Shown: piece by piece, positions 11,204-21,850 of the stretch
Position numbering within the stretch: position 1 is the stretch's first letter
Layout: every line of letters starts with the position of its first letter
Assembly (NCBI GenBank): GCA_030512295.1
Contig: JAULSR010000001.1
Location: 3,619,001 to 3,683,000 of the forward strand
DNA: 64,000 nucleotides
Direction of reading: 5' to 3'
From: Bombardia bombarda
Lineage: Eukaryota > Ascomycota > Sordariomycetes > Sordariales > Lasiosphaeriaceae
Program-made: the position numbers and the translations under genes
Notes under the pieces: model-generated
The model's input: only the letters and a program-made list of their open reading frames with translations
What the model was told of the DNA's origin: nothing
The model's database searches: none

Positions 11204-12150
11204 GGTGATGATGGTGTGGTCGGGGGAGGGAGCGGTTGCAGTTTGAGTTTATGCGGGAAGGAAAAAAAGAGTCAAATGATAGCACGCGAGAAAAAAGGTT
11301 GGTGATCAGGGCAGTTGCAGCAGTCGCAACCAGGGAAGTTGCGACCCAGGCAGCTCGGTACCGGGCAAGTTGCCAGCTGCCCAGGCGACTTGGAGCGTAA
11401 GGGGAAATGGAAGACAGCACAAGATGGGACCGAACTGTAGCCCGTACCTAGTAGTTGCACTGCAGTACTAGGTCTGGGTAAAAATACTGGAATAAATAGC
11501 ATCGCGAAGTAAAAACCGTGCGAATGACAGGAAGGAATTTTGGCCTGTTGACGAATGCAGTGGCATGTCTGGCTAACGACGGCCTCGTGGCAGTCAGTCA
11601 CTGACTGTTTGCTAAGCTCGCCATCTTCATCTTGAGATGAGAAAAAACCTGAAGGCATTGTAACTATCACGCATGAAAGGGCGTTTAAGCTGTCTTCGAA
11701 CATATTCGTATCCCAGTTCTAACTGCATCTTTCAACAGAACCAGCATATAAGGTACTTTCCGATGTATCGAAGTTATCGTCGACCCAAAAGGTGAAATGT
11801 GACTTGTGTAAGTGGTCTGAGGATTTGATGTTGGCGTCCGCAGAGCCGCATGCTGCATGCCTGTTGAGATATCACAGCAGCAGTTGCATGGAAGCATCCG
11901 CTAAATATACGGGGAACGGGACAGGGAGTTGGGAACGGGTCGTTGCAGGGAGTTGCAGGGAGAGCGCAGTGGAGGCGTAGGAGCACGGCGGAGAGGGACG
12001 TCATAACCTTAATTGAGTGCTGACTCAGCATGGCGCCCCAGCAGGTGCTCCGTTGCCCATCTGTCTCTCGCTCCTGCTCACACTGTCTCCCTTCTCAAAG
12101 GTTTAGAGTTTTAGGGTTCTAACGCTCTGTAATAACTCTGGATTCATAAA
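11204..12150. other. Divergent intergenic region between the Myb-like and DUF4202 genes
   Basis: No gene supported. It holds an 8-bp inverted repeat (GTCGCAAC / GTTGCGAC, 11323-11345) among several GTTGC words, a second cluster of GTTGCAGGGA words near 11940-11960, and a telo-box (TTTTAGGGTT) at 12109-12118 close to the DUF4202 start codon. Confidence 0.5.
12109..12118 (+). promoter_or_regulatory. Telo-box-like element (AACCCTAAAA on the minus strand)
   Basis: TTTTAGGGTT lies about 33 bp before the DUF4202 start codon. It matches the ARCCCTAA site bound by Tbf1-type telobox factors in yeasts; a role here is inference. Confidence 0.3.
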
Positions 12151-12869
12151 ATGGAGGCAATCGGCCCCCTCCCGACCAATTATGCCCGGGCAATTGAGCT
12201 CATCGACGAAGCGCACGCTCAAGATCCAAGGACGACAGAGGGAAAGAACGGCTCTCTCCCGTTTGAGCTTGATTATGCGCAGAAAATGACGCGTTGGTTG
12301 GCGTCGCGCAGCCCCGATGCGTCGCCCATATTGCAACTTGCCTGCCGCGCCCAGCACTTTCGACGGTTCGTCTCCACATCGCTGCTGTCGGGTTGAGTTG
12401 AGGGCGGTTTGTAGTCAGGATTCGGGAACCACTTTCATTGACAACATTCTTGCTCCTTCCCAGATGGGAAATTCCACGGAGCAGCTACCCCATGACGCGC
12501 CCCGGCTACCTGACTTGGCGCGCAAAGCTCAAGTCGCAGGCTGCTGCACAGGTTGCCCAACTCCTGGCTTCCCCCGCCATCCAGCCCCCCATCAGCCCCG
12601 ACGACATCGACAGGGTGGCCGCCCTGATCCGCAAGGAGAACCTCAAGGGCGACGACGAGACCCAGGTCCTCGAGGATGTCGCCTGCCTCGTCTTTCTCGA
12701 CGATCAGTTTGATGACTTTGAGAAGAAGCCAGAGATTGACGAGGAAAAGATTGTCGGCATCCTCAAGAAGACGTGGGTCAAGATGAGCCCCGAAGGCCAG
12801 GCCCTGGCCCTTCAGATGCAGTTCAGCGACAGGGCAAAGCTCCTGATCCAGAAAGCCCTTGAAAGTTGA
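12151..12869 (+). CDS. DUF4202 family protein
   Basis: Two exons, 12151-12365 and 12464-12869, joined at a GTTCGT donor and a CCCAG acceptor to give about 206 aa, a typical length for DUF4202 proteins. Recognisable blocks are the N-terminal YARAIELIDEAHAQDP, then LACRAQHFRRWEIPRSSYP across the splice junction, RPGYLTWRAKLK, and the C-terminal ALALQMQFSDRAKLLIQKAL. The His and Asp residues and the charged LEDVACLVFLDDQF segment recall an HD-like helical fold, and bacterial relatives are often labelled glutamyl-tRNA synthetase-like by database error. Its biochemical role is unknown. The splice site is supported because the conserved RRWEIPR motif is made only after splicing. Family assignment is fairly sure; function is open. 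Confidence 0.7.
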
Positions 12870-13136
12870 GCAGCTGTTACCTTGCATTTTATGTTACACT
12901 TGTACTGGGTACCTAAAAATGTCAACCCCGCTTCTCGAGTGCGTCCTCCGCCCGGGATGCCGACCCCGGTATTTCCATCGCTCAGCTCGGCACAATCCTA
13001 GCCGAGCCGACCATCCCCTCTGGTGAAGCGGAATTCATAGAACAGACAATATTCAAGTGTCACCATCTTCGATCAATGTTGTCTTTTCTCTGTATACTTC
13101 CCTTGCCGTAATTTCTCTTCTCGTTGTATAGACAAG

Positions 13137-13424
13137 ATGACGCCAAAGATATCAGCTCAGGAGTTATCCAAACATGCCACCTCTACAGACCTTTGGCTGG
13201 TTATAAACGGATCTGTCTATGACCTCACCCACTTTGCACCAACACATCCCGGTGGGCCAGACATTATTCTACGACATGCCGGACAAGATGCCACAACCGC
13301 CTACAACAAAGTCCATTCTGCATCACTCATCAAAACTACCCTCCCCCCATCAAAGCACAAAGGCCACCTTGACCAGCCCTCACCATCATCACCACCACCA
13401 TCTCAACCCACCCCATCGCAAGCC

Positions 13425-13472
<48 letters not shown>

Positions 13473-14813
13473 GCAACAAAGCCCCCCTAGAAACCCTCAT
13501 CTCCCTCCACGACTTCGCCGCCGCCGCCGCCCTCACCTTCCCCCCAAAACATACGCCTTCGTCTCCTCGGCTGCTACTGACCTGCACACCTACCGCGCTA
13601 ACAGCGCTGCCTACGCCGCCATCTCCCTCCGGCCCCGCGTCCTCCACGACGTCTCCGCGGTGTCCATCCGCACCTCCATCCTCGGCCGCCCGACCAGCAG
13701 CCCCATCTTCTGCGCGCCCACCTCCCTCGGCAAGACGGTCCACCCCGAGGGCGAGCGCGAGCTCGGCCGCGCCTGCAAGGCCCTCGGCATCGCCCAGGTC
13801 GTCTCCACCAGCGCGAGCTTCCCGCTCGCCGACGTCGTCGACGCCATCCGTCTGAAGCCCAGCCACCATCCCGACATACCAGTCTTTTTCCAGCTGTATG
13901 TCGACAAGGACCGTAAAAAGTCGGAGCGGCTGCTCGCTGAGGCGGTCAAGCTGGGCATCGTGGGGGTGTTTCTGACTGTCGATGCGCCGGTGCCGGGCAA
14001 GCGCGAGGCGGACGAGCGGGTGGTTGCTGACGAGAGCACGAGCACGCCCATGAGCGGGGCGACGGCGCGGAATGATCGGGCTGGCGGCGGGCTGGGGCGG
14101 ATCATGGGGAAGTATGTGGACGCGAGCGTCTCGTGGGCGGATCTGGGGTGGTTGAGGGGGTGCCTGCCGGAGGGGGTGCCGATTGTGCTGAAAGGGGTGC
14201 AGACGGCGGCGGACGCGGTGCGGGCGGTGGAGGCGGGGGTGCAGGGGATTGTGGTGAGTAACCATGGGGGCAGGAGTCTGGATACGAGCACGGCGACGGT
14301 GTTGGTGTTGCTGGAGCTGCAGCGGTGTTGTCCGGAGGTGTTTGGGCGGGTGGAGGTGTTTGTGGATGGGGGGTGATGAGGGGGACGGATGTGTTCAAGG
14401 CGTTGTGTTTGGGGCGAGGGGGTGGGGGTGGGGAGGGGGATGTTGTATGGGTTGGGGTATGGGAGGGAGGGGGTGGGCAGGGTTGTTGAGAGTGAGTTTT
14501 TGTTTTTGTTTTTGTTTTTGGTTGGAGGGTTGTTGTTGTCGAGCTTTATCTTAACCCCTTTTGTTGTCTCACCAGTACCCCTTTTCCTTCACCCCTTACA
14601 TCATTTCACTAACAAGACGCTCCCACCACAGTCCTCAATGATGAGCTGGAAACAACCATGAAGATGTGCGGCATCACCAGCCTAGACCAACTTCATCCGG
14701 GTCTGCTCAACACGCGCGCTGTCGACCATCTCATTCCGGAGTCTACGTCCGAGGAGCATCCATACGCAAAGTGGAGGAGGGGCAAATCGGGAAGCACAGA
14801 GAGTAAACTCTGA
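13137..14813 (+). CDS. Flavocytochrome b2-type FMN-dependent L-lactate/2-hydroxyacid dehydrogenase
   Basis: It oxidises L-lactate or a related 2-hydroxyacid to the 2-oxoacid, passing electrons from FMN to a heme in the fused cytochrome b5 domain. I see no obvious mitochondrial presequence. Exons are 13137-14491 and 14632-14813, about 513 aa. The cytochrome b5 domain comes first (HPGG heme motif near residue 38), then a linker with a long Thr run coded by CAA-type repeats, then the FMN barrel: LISLHDF, SLGKTVHPEGE, FFQLYVDKDR, LTVDAPVPGKREAD, VLKGVQTAADA, VSNHGGRSLD (catalytic His and Arg), FVDGG and GARGVGVGR. The frame is interrupted five times, always at G/C runs: 13482-13487, 13540-13545, 14368-14373, 14411-14414 and 14418-14422. 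One base added to each restores all motifs and the splice phase. I therefore regard the gene as probably intact, though a true pseudogene is not excluded. Substrate is inferred. Confidence 0.8.
13425..13479 (+). repeat. CAA/ACA trinucleotide repeat coding a poly-Thr linker
   Basis: An ACA/CAA microsatellite inside the dehydrogenase gene. In the gene frame it codes about 16 Thr between the cytochrome b5 and FMN domains; the frame one base over would code poly-Gln. Confidence 0.85.
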
Positions 14814-14997
14814 TTATTGGTTGAGGTAAGCATCTTATTTGTGGTCAATGTTGGAGCTTATAGCATGTCAGAACTTGGTGTTAGGTAGGTGGTATCCACC
14901 CACTTTTGGTATTTATCTCATCCACATCCACTCTTGCTGGCTAAGACAAGTATCGGAGTGAGGGTCCATACAATATATCCACAATACAACCAAATCA

Positions 14998-15094
14998 GCC
15001 CGATTAGCTCAGCTGGTTAGAGCGTCGTACTAATAGTAACATCTGTTTCTATCAAGTCATGCGAAGGTCAACAGTTCAATCCTGTTATTGGGCA
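14998..15094 (+). tRNA. tRNA-Ile (anticodon AAT) with a 23-nt intron
   Basis: The acceptor stem GCCCGAT pairs with ATTGGGC, and the discriminator is A (15094). D arm GCTC/GAGC, anticodon stem TCGTA/TGCGA with loop CTAATA plus A, and T arm AACAG/CTGTT with loop TTCAATC all fold without mismatch apart from G-T pairs. The anticodon is AAT at 15032-15034. The intron is 15036-15058, placed after position 37 as in eukaryotic nuclear tRNAs. A T-rich stop follows at once (CCTTTTG). The T stem is unusually A/T-rich for this tRNA, but fully paired. Confidence 0.9.
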
Positions 15095-15828
15095 TATCCT
15101 TTTGTCAAATATCACATTTGATGCGGTTGTTTTATTTTTGGTAGTTGTATTGTTAACCTACTCCCTCTTTGTTGTTATTCTTCAGCTGCAGTGGCAAGAC
15201 CTCCTTTTTTCTCCTCATTCGACTACCGCTTTTTGTTGTCTTTTAGAGATGGGGACCACTTGTTTGGGCAGCTTGGATTATGAAGTGTCTCTTTGTCAGT
15301 GATCTTTATGAGGTGCGAGGTAATGTAGTTCATGATACTTTAAACTCCGATAACTGGTGATTAGGCAGTTTTGATTTATTTTGGTGTTGGGGTATTTGAG
15401 ACGTCGGATTGATCATTGCTATGTCCAGGTCTTCTGTAGAGCTACATAGTATGAGATAACGGAACAAAGAGCCAGTTCTTTCATCCTCAAGCATAACCTA
15501 GTTTGCTTGTGTTGATCATATATTCTCGTGCGGGGGAGGCACAATCGAGCCTTGGAGTTGATGTTCCGAGAGAGGTAAGCATGGCGAGCTCACCCAACAC
15601 TTACCGACAGCTCGTAGTAGCATAGCGCATCCATAACATTCATTCCCAAGACAACCACCGCCACAAGCTTGATGAATGAAGACGAGGCCGTGAAGAAATT
15701 GGATTTACTACTTAAATATTTCTCATTACTTTGCAATGGCATTCGATTGAACCCGTTTGTTGCTCGAGCTGCAGCACATGTTCAATCACCCAGGTTTCGG
15801 TCCGGGTGTTTAAACACCAACATCAACA
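15095..15828. other. Gene-free interval
   Basis: No supported gene between the tRNA and the glycosidase. It is A/T-richer than the genes. The right end is presumably the promoter of the glycosidase gene. Confidence 0.5.
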
Positions 15829-18605
15829 ATGGGATTCGCGCGACCCGCAGCCCTCACATGTGGTGTGTTTAGTGTATTCGGTTCCCTGGTCGCTATCGGG
15901 AGGTCTGAGGTCACAAACCTTGGCTACCACCATCTGCGCGAACAGCCCGCGTTTCCCGGGCCGTGGGAAGGATACATCCAGGCACCCGAGAATAAAACGC
16001 ATATCGTGCCGAAAAGGGTTTACAAAACTGAAGGCAACACCGAATACTGGTTGACTGATGGTGTCATTTCGGGCATCTCCCTTGGTCCTAGTGGGGTCGT
16101 GACGCTCAAGTTTGAGCAGAACATCGGGGGAAGGTGCGTTCTGACATGTTATCATGTTATCGGACCAGCTCAGCTAACTCATCTAACTCATCTAACTCAT
16201 CCTGCAGAGTATGCTTGGACATCAACTCGGTCAGCCACAATCCAGTCATCCAACTTGCCTACTCCGAGTCGTCGTGGTTCGCAGGAATAATCCCAGACGC
16301 CACGACCGACAGACAGGATAGAGACCTGCCTCTCGTCCTGGCCCTGGGCAATAGCACCGGTCAGGTCTGCGTCGCGCCCGAGTTTGTGCGAGGGGCCTTC
16401 CAGTACCTCACCATCTCGCTGCCCTTCGACATCAATGCCTCGGGCGAGCGATATGCCACCAAGCTATGGTGGGATGCCGTTGACGCCGTGGGACAGCATC
16501 TCCTCGGCCCCTTTAGCTGGCTCCTCTCACGCTACCTCGACAGCCACAAGGCCCCCGGCCAAGCTGTCGCCTCAGTCGACATCGCCAATGTCTGGGTCAA
16601 CTGCACCGCTTTTCCGTCGCAGACCAACGGGCGCGCCTATTCTGGCTACTTCAGCAGCTCGAGTATCATGCTCAATCGCATCTGGTACGCCGGCGCATAC
16701 ACCTTGCAGCTCTCCACCATTGACCCGCGCGAGGGCGGTGCCCTGATCGACTACAACCGCCTGGTCGACAACAACACGTCACCGACCGGGTCATGGTACT
16801 CAAACTACACCATCGCTAATGGCACTGCCGTCACCACCGACGGCGCCAAGCGCGACCGCATGGTCTACGCTGGCGACATGTTCATCGCCATCCCTGGCAT
16901 CGCCGTCTCGACATGGGACATGGCGGCCGTCCGCAACGCCCTCGACGTGCTCTACGTCCACCAGTACGAGGACGGCTCGCTGCCGTACGCGGGCCCCCCA
17001 ATGGGCTGGCATCACGAGTTCAGCGACACGTACCACATGCATGCCCTACTGGGCACATACTACTATGTCCTGTACACGGGCGATTTCGACTGGCTGCGTG
17101 CACGCTGGCCACAATACCTGCGCGCCCTTCGCATCAGCATCGCCAAGGTCGACGACGAGCTGGGCCTGATGCGCGTCTCCTCCTCCAACGACTGGCTGCG
17201 TCCCGGCCTAGGCGGCCACAGCCTCGAGGCGAGCGCCATCCTTCACGCCGTGCTGACGCGCAGCAAGAGCCTCGTCGGCTGGCTAGACAAACCCAACGAG
17301 GTCGGATGGGAACCAGCAGGAGACCTCTCAGTCTTGGGTCTATCCACAAACGAAACAGAACGCTGGACGTGGCTCCAACTCACCCTCGCTCGCAACATCG
17401 CCGCCCGCCTCTACTGCCCCTCCGCCCGCCTCTTCTCCGACAACCTCTCCCCAGAAAACCACTGCGACAGCCCCACGCGCGTCCTCCCCCAAGACGGCAA
17501 CAGCTGGGTCCTCATCTCCAACCTGCTCTCCTCCTCCCCGCTCTCCCTCCCCGTCACCCCCCTCGATATCTCCACCGCCCTCCGCGCCCGCTGGGTTAAG
17601 CACGGCGCCCCGGCCCCCGAGTTCCCCAACGTCATCTCCCCCTTTGCCAGCGGCTTCGAGCTGCTCGCCCACATCGCCGCGGGCCAGACGTCCTCCGCCG
17701 TCGAGCTCATGCTGCTCGAGTGGCAACACCTGCTCGACGGCTACGGGTTTACGAACAGCACCCTCGCGGAGGGCTTCCGCATCGACGGTCACCCCCAGTA
17801 CCCCGCCTACCCGAGCACCGCCAGGAACAGCCACGCGCACGGCTGGTCCGCCGGCCCGACGGGCGTGCTGACGGCGGCGGTGGTGGGGATCGAGTTTCTC
17901 GAGCCGGCGGGGAGGTTCGTTAGGGTCAGCCCGGAGTTGACCAAGTGGTTGGGGTGGGTGAAGGGGGGCATGGCGATGCCGGATGGGTCGGTTATAGAGG
18001 TTGGGCATTGGAGGGTTGTTGTGTTTGGTGGTGGGGTGAGGGGGAGTGAAGGAAGAAGAAGGGAGAGAAAGGGGGTGGTGGTGGAGGTGAAGGGGAGTAA
18101 GGGGGTGAAGGGTGTGTTTGATGCGGCGAAATTGCTGAAGGAGATGAGCCGACGACAATATGATGGTGCTGATGAATCTCATTTTGACTTTACCTTGACG
18201 GGAGAGACAAATACAACAAGAACAAAACGCTGGGTTGTATGGCAAGATGAGAATGACGACAACAACGATAGCATGGAATTACTCTCAAATGGAGAGAGAA
18301 GAAAAAGAGCACGAGTGCAAGATATATCTGATCTTGAGCTACTGACCACCACAGAAACAAACGAGGATGATGACGACGACGAAGAAAGCTGGGTTAGAAG
18401 CCGCGTACTTGTCCTCGACGACGGCGTCTCAGAGCTGAGATATGACGACGAGTTTGTCCTCCCCGAGATGGAGCATCGCGAGCCTGGCGTCGTGGACTGG
18501 GACGTCATGGAGCGTCACTTCAAGACGCCTCCGCCGGCTGGGTGGACCGTCGATGAGCTGCGGCAGGAGCAGCAACCGGGGCGAGAAGAGTGGCGAGATC
18601 TTTAG
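15829..18605 (+). CDS. Secreted six-hairpin glycosidase, alpha-L-rhamnosidase-like (GH78 type)
   Basis: It is likely an extracellular enzyme that removes L-rhamnose or a related sugar from plant glycosides or pectin. Exons are 15829-16133 and 16208-18605, about 900 aa. The N-terminus is a signal peptide (MGFARPAALTCGVFSVFGSL). A beta-rich region follows, then the (alpha/alpha)6 barrel, about residues 290-600: GAYTLQLSTIDP, YAGDMFIAIPGIAVSTWDMA, DGSLPYAGPPMGWHHEFSDT, DFDWLRARWPQYLRAL and SSNDWLRPGLGGHSLEAS. The acidic residues around D/E in GDMF, FSDT and SNDW are candidate catalytic groups. N-glycosylation sites (NNT, NYT, NGT) fit secretion. The barrel family ends near the GGMAMPDGSVIEVGHW segment. 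Here another 200 aa follow, rich in Asp/Glu, Lys/Arg and Ser, ending EEWRDL, unlike the family. The start gives a clean signal peptide, and splicing removes a 74-bp intron with three tandem branch sites. Exact substrate is not known. Confidence 0.75.
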
Positions 18606-19553
18606 TTAACTTAACTGTACTATATCGGTAACTCTTTGAGTGTAGAATTGGGACATAATGTATGTACTATATATAGGTCCAGTTGGATATGTAAAAGAGC
18701 CGAGTTGCAAGTACGTATAAACTGAGATTGGTTATCGCCCATCTGTTGGATCATTATCAGGGTATAAACACCGTTCGTCTACACATGGGCACACTATGTG
18801 AACCGCTGTTCACGGTATGCAGGCAATGTGATCAAGCATAGCAACATGGATATCTTTCACCCAAACACTGGCTGACTTTAACTCCCTCTTTTCAACCTTC
18901 ACAGCATGATTAAGGTACATCTTTCGATCATTTCAACACACCAAAACATATGTACAACACATTTCTCGGGAAATATACTGGGGATTTCTTTTTGCATCAA
19001 TTGCGACGAGAGCTAGCCTAACAAGTACTAACCGCCCGCTTGTTGCAAACATCCGCAACTCATCGAAGCACCCGCTTCGGGCACACCCTACAGTCACCTA
19101 CCACTTGGTCTGTGACGAGTAAGCCAAAAGGGACTCGACAGCAATCGAGCAACGCTCACATCTCTCGGCTTTTATGGGGTCATGCACTGGCAATGACCCT
19201 TTCCGATGATGTGGTAGATTCGTCCACGACTTCCGCTGGATCAGCTCCTTTATATCGGAACTACCCCCCCAAACCCGCTCGGCACGACTCGTACGAGGCG
19301 CGCAAAGCCTTTGGTGGGGTTTGTCATATAGGGTTGGGGCTTTCAAGCTACCATTAAAGACCCTTTTACATCTGCAACCGCTTCATATTATGCATCGTGT
19401 CTTCGTCAGGCTGGAGCTTTAAAGCTAGCATGGGACCTGGTCTCCTTTTCTCTCTCTCTCTCTTCTTCTCTCTCCGACTCTCCCTCTATGCATCTGCTGT
19501 TCCGTCGGTTGCCGCTGGAAAGGAAATTAAGATAACGCCAATTCGGGGGTGTG

Positions 19554-19584
<31 letters not shown>

Positions 19585-19815
19585 CTAATAAAGGGGCTGG
19601 GGGTGGTTGTCAACCTGAAGCATAGCTGTGCCGTTTGTTTTCTTTTGTTGGCCAAAAGATTCTGCAGTAATGTAAATGGTGCACCTATGAGGCAAGCTGG
19701 TCTTCGCTGGAGGTTCGAGTAAACCGATGGATTGAAATCACGCCTCGGCGTGACTAAAATGAAAAATTGATCCACCCGTCTTCATCCCCCACTGAGCACA
19801 TCGCGAACAATTTTC
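18606..19815. other. Convergent intergenic region
   Basis: The 3' flanks of the glycosidase and importin alpha genes. No supported gene. A TG dinucleotide repeat is at 19554-19582, preceded by a CT-rich tract near 19445-19480. Confidence 0.55.
19554..19582. repeat. (TG)n microsatellite
   Basis: About 14 TG units downstream of importin alpha. Confidence 0.9.
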
Positions 19816-21850
19816 CTACATGTCCATCGACTCGGTGCCATTAGCACCAAAGTTGAAGCCGGCTCCGGAAGGCTGAGCGCCGTTGGCATTGGCACCAAAA
19901 CCAAATTGCTGGTTCTGGCCCATGTTCTCATCGGCGGCTTCATCCTCATCAGAGAAGTACTTCTCGATGATATTGTAAGCCTTCATGTAAATCTCCTCAT
20001 TGGCGTTTGTCTGGCAGTCGTGGATCTTCTCCATGCCACCGCACTCCTCAATAAACAGCGCATAACGGTTGATGGAATCCGGGCCATCTCCAGCAGCCTG
20101 CTTGTCCAAATCTCCAACCTTGAGGATGTTCTCAAGACCGTCAAGTGCAACCTGGATGATCTTGTTGTCGGGGCAGGCCAAAAGGTCGCACAGCGGCTTG
20201 ATGCATCCCGAACTAACGAGATACCTGATCTGCTCAGGCTTCTGAAGGCCACCCGAGGTCGCATTGCTGATGGCCCAGCACGCCTCCTTGCGTGTCTTAA
20301 GATCACCGTTGGAAAGGAGATGGATAAGAGGGGGGATGATGTTGGCATCAATCACCGACTGGATCTGGGTCGAGTTCCCAGCAGTGATGTTGGAGATGGT
20401 CCAGCACGCCTCCTTGCGGATGCCATCTTTGTTAGAGCTCAAAAGCGCCAGCAAGGCAGGCAGTGCACCACAGTTGATAATGACCTGGGTCTGCACATCA
20501 TCGCCTGTGACAATGTTGCCCACGGACCTGAGCGCGGGGGTCTGAACAGATGTAGAGGCGTGCATGAGCAGCTCTACCAGGCGGCGGGGGATGCCAGCTT
20601 CGATGACGGCCTGGATCTTATCATTCGAGCCATCCGACAAGTACGAAATAGCCCAGCAGGCATCAATCAGGACTTCGTCATCGAGCGAGTACACAAGCTT
20701 GGCCAGAACCGGAAGGGCAGGTGAGATCTGTGGCGGGTTAGCACCTCTGCAATGGGCTTGAAAAAGGTGGGCTTTAGACACCTACAGTGTTCCAGTCGGG
20801 CTGGGGAGTCTTGCCACGGCAAAAGTTGCTCAAAGTCCAGGTGGCGTTCCGGAGCATGCTCAACTTCCGGCTATCGCCCAAAAGGGCCAACAGGGGACGG
20901 AGAGCACCCTGGCCCAGGACATAGTCGCGGCACTGGGGGCTGTCGCCAGCAATGTTACCGAGGGCCCAAACGGCCTGCTCACGAACATCCGGCTCGGGGC
21001 TTCCAAGAAGCTCGACGAAAATGGGAACAGCGCCGGCCTCGATGACAACCTGCGTCTGAGTGGCAGAGCCCGAAGCGATGTTTGTCAAAGCCCAAGCAGC
21101 CTCAAACTGCACCAGGGTGTGAGGCGAGCGAAGGAACTCGACGAAGCGACCCACAACGCCCGTCTTAATGACCTCTTCGATAGGAGGGTTGCGCTCCTTG
21201 GACAGCAATTTGCGGAACTTGGTGGTGGCCTGAATCTGGAGGTCAATCTGTTCCGAGAAGACACCATGGACCATCTGAGGAAGATCCTCGTTCAACTAGG
21301 CAAAGTTCGTCAGTACGTATTTGTAGATAGGTATGGCCACGATGCGGGTCGGAAAAGCTAGACAGGGTCGCAGGCCGAAAGGGATGGACAATGCATTGAT
21401 GCTAGAGTGGACATGGTCCGCGACGGGAAAACGCGTGTGCTGAATTTGGCGCCGCTGCTAAAGTGCGACCCAGGTGCGGCCATCATGGACCACAACAAGC
21501 GGCGGGGTACAAGTGGGGGTAGGGAAAACACGAAATCTTGGGAGAGCTCTCGAAGGGTGGGACAAAAATTTGATGAAGTGCGTATGCGTCGCAGCAAGCA
21601 GCAAGATGAATACATACCTGAGATTCGGTCGGGGGTTCTCATCGTCACTGTCCGGAGCAGCACCCAGGGAGGCACCAGGGCGGTTCTCGCCGGTGCCGAT
21701 ACCACGGCGCTTGGCCAAGTTCTCCTCGCGCTTCTGCTTTCGGATCTCGACCTGCTGCTCCTCGCGGCGGCGACGCAGCTCCTCGGGCTTGAAGGTGTTC
21801 TTGGCCTTGAACTGAGTGCGGCGATGCTCGGGGATGTATCGGTCAGCCAT
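19816..21850 (-). CDS. SRP1: Importin subunit alpha (karyopherin alpha, Srp1)
   Basis: This is the adaptor that binds classical nuclear localisation signals in the cytoplasm and docks on importin beta for entry into the nucleus. Exons on the minus strand are 21850-21618, 21295-20786 and 20727-19816, giving about 551 aa as in other fungi. The N-terminal importin-beta-binding segment is basic (MADRYIPEHRRTQFKAK, then RRRREEQQVEIRKQKREE). Ten armadillo repeats follow with the NLS-groove W/N array (ALTNIASG, ALGNIAGD, TLSNFCRG, AISYLSDG, SVGNIVTG, TISNITAG, AISNATSG). The tail is acidic and Gly/Asn-rich, ending ESMDM. Exon 1 is off by one at a five-G run on the plus strand (21631-21635). One more base makes ENPPTESQ join directly to LNEDLPQMV with correct phase. 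Because the protein is essential, a sequence error is by far the best reading. The gene is divergent from POT1. Confidence 0.93.

Noticed and set aside
13336..14265. 309-codon minus-strand frame
   Set aside because: Antisense shadow of the dehydrogenase; His/Arg-rich with a Leu run copied from the CAA repeat.
13137..14813. Reading the broken dehydrogenase as a pseudogene or as product of programmed frameshifting
   Set aside because: The same one-base defect in G/C runs occurs in essential genes in this window, so a common technical cause is more likely; no slippery site plus structure pattern is common to them.
17340..18245. 301-codon minus-strand frame
   Set aside because: Antisense to the glycosidase; no family features.
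19700..19725. GGTTCGAGTAAACC as a tRNA T arm
   Set aside because: No matching acceptor stem or D arm nearby.
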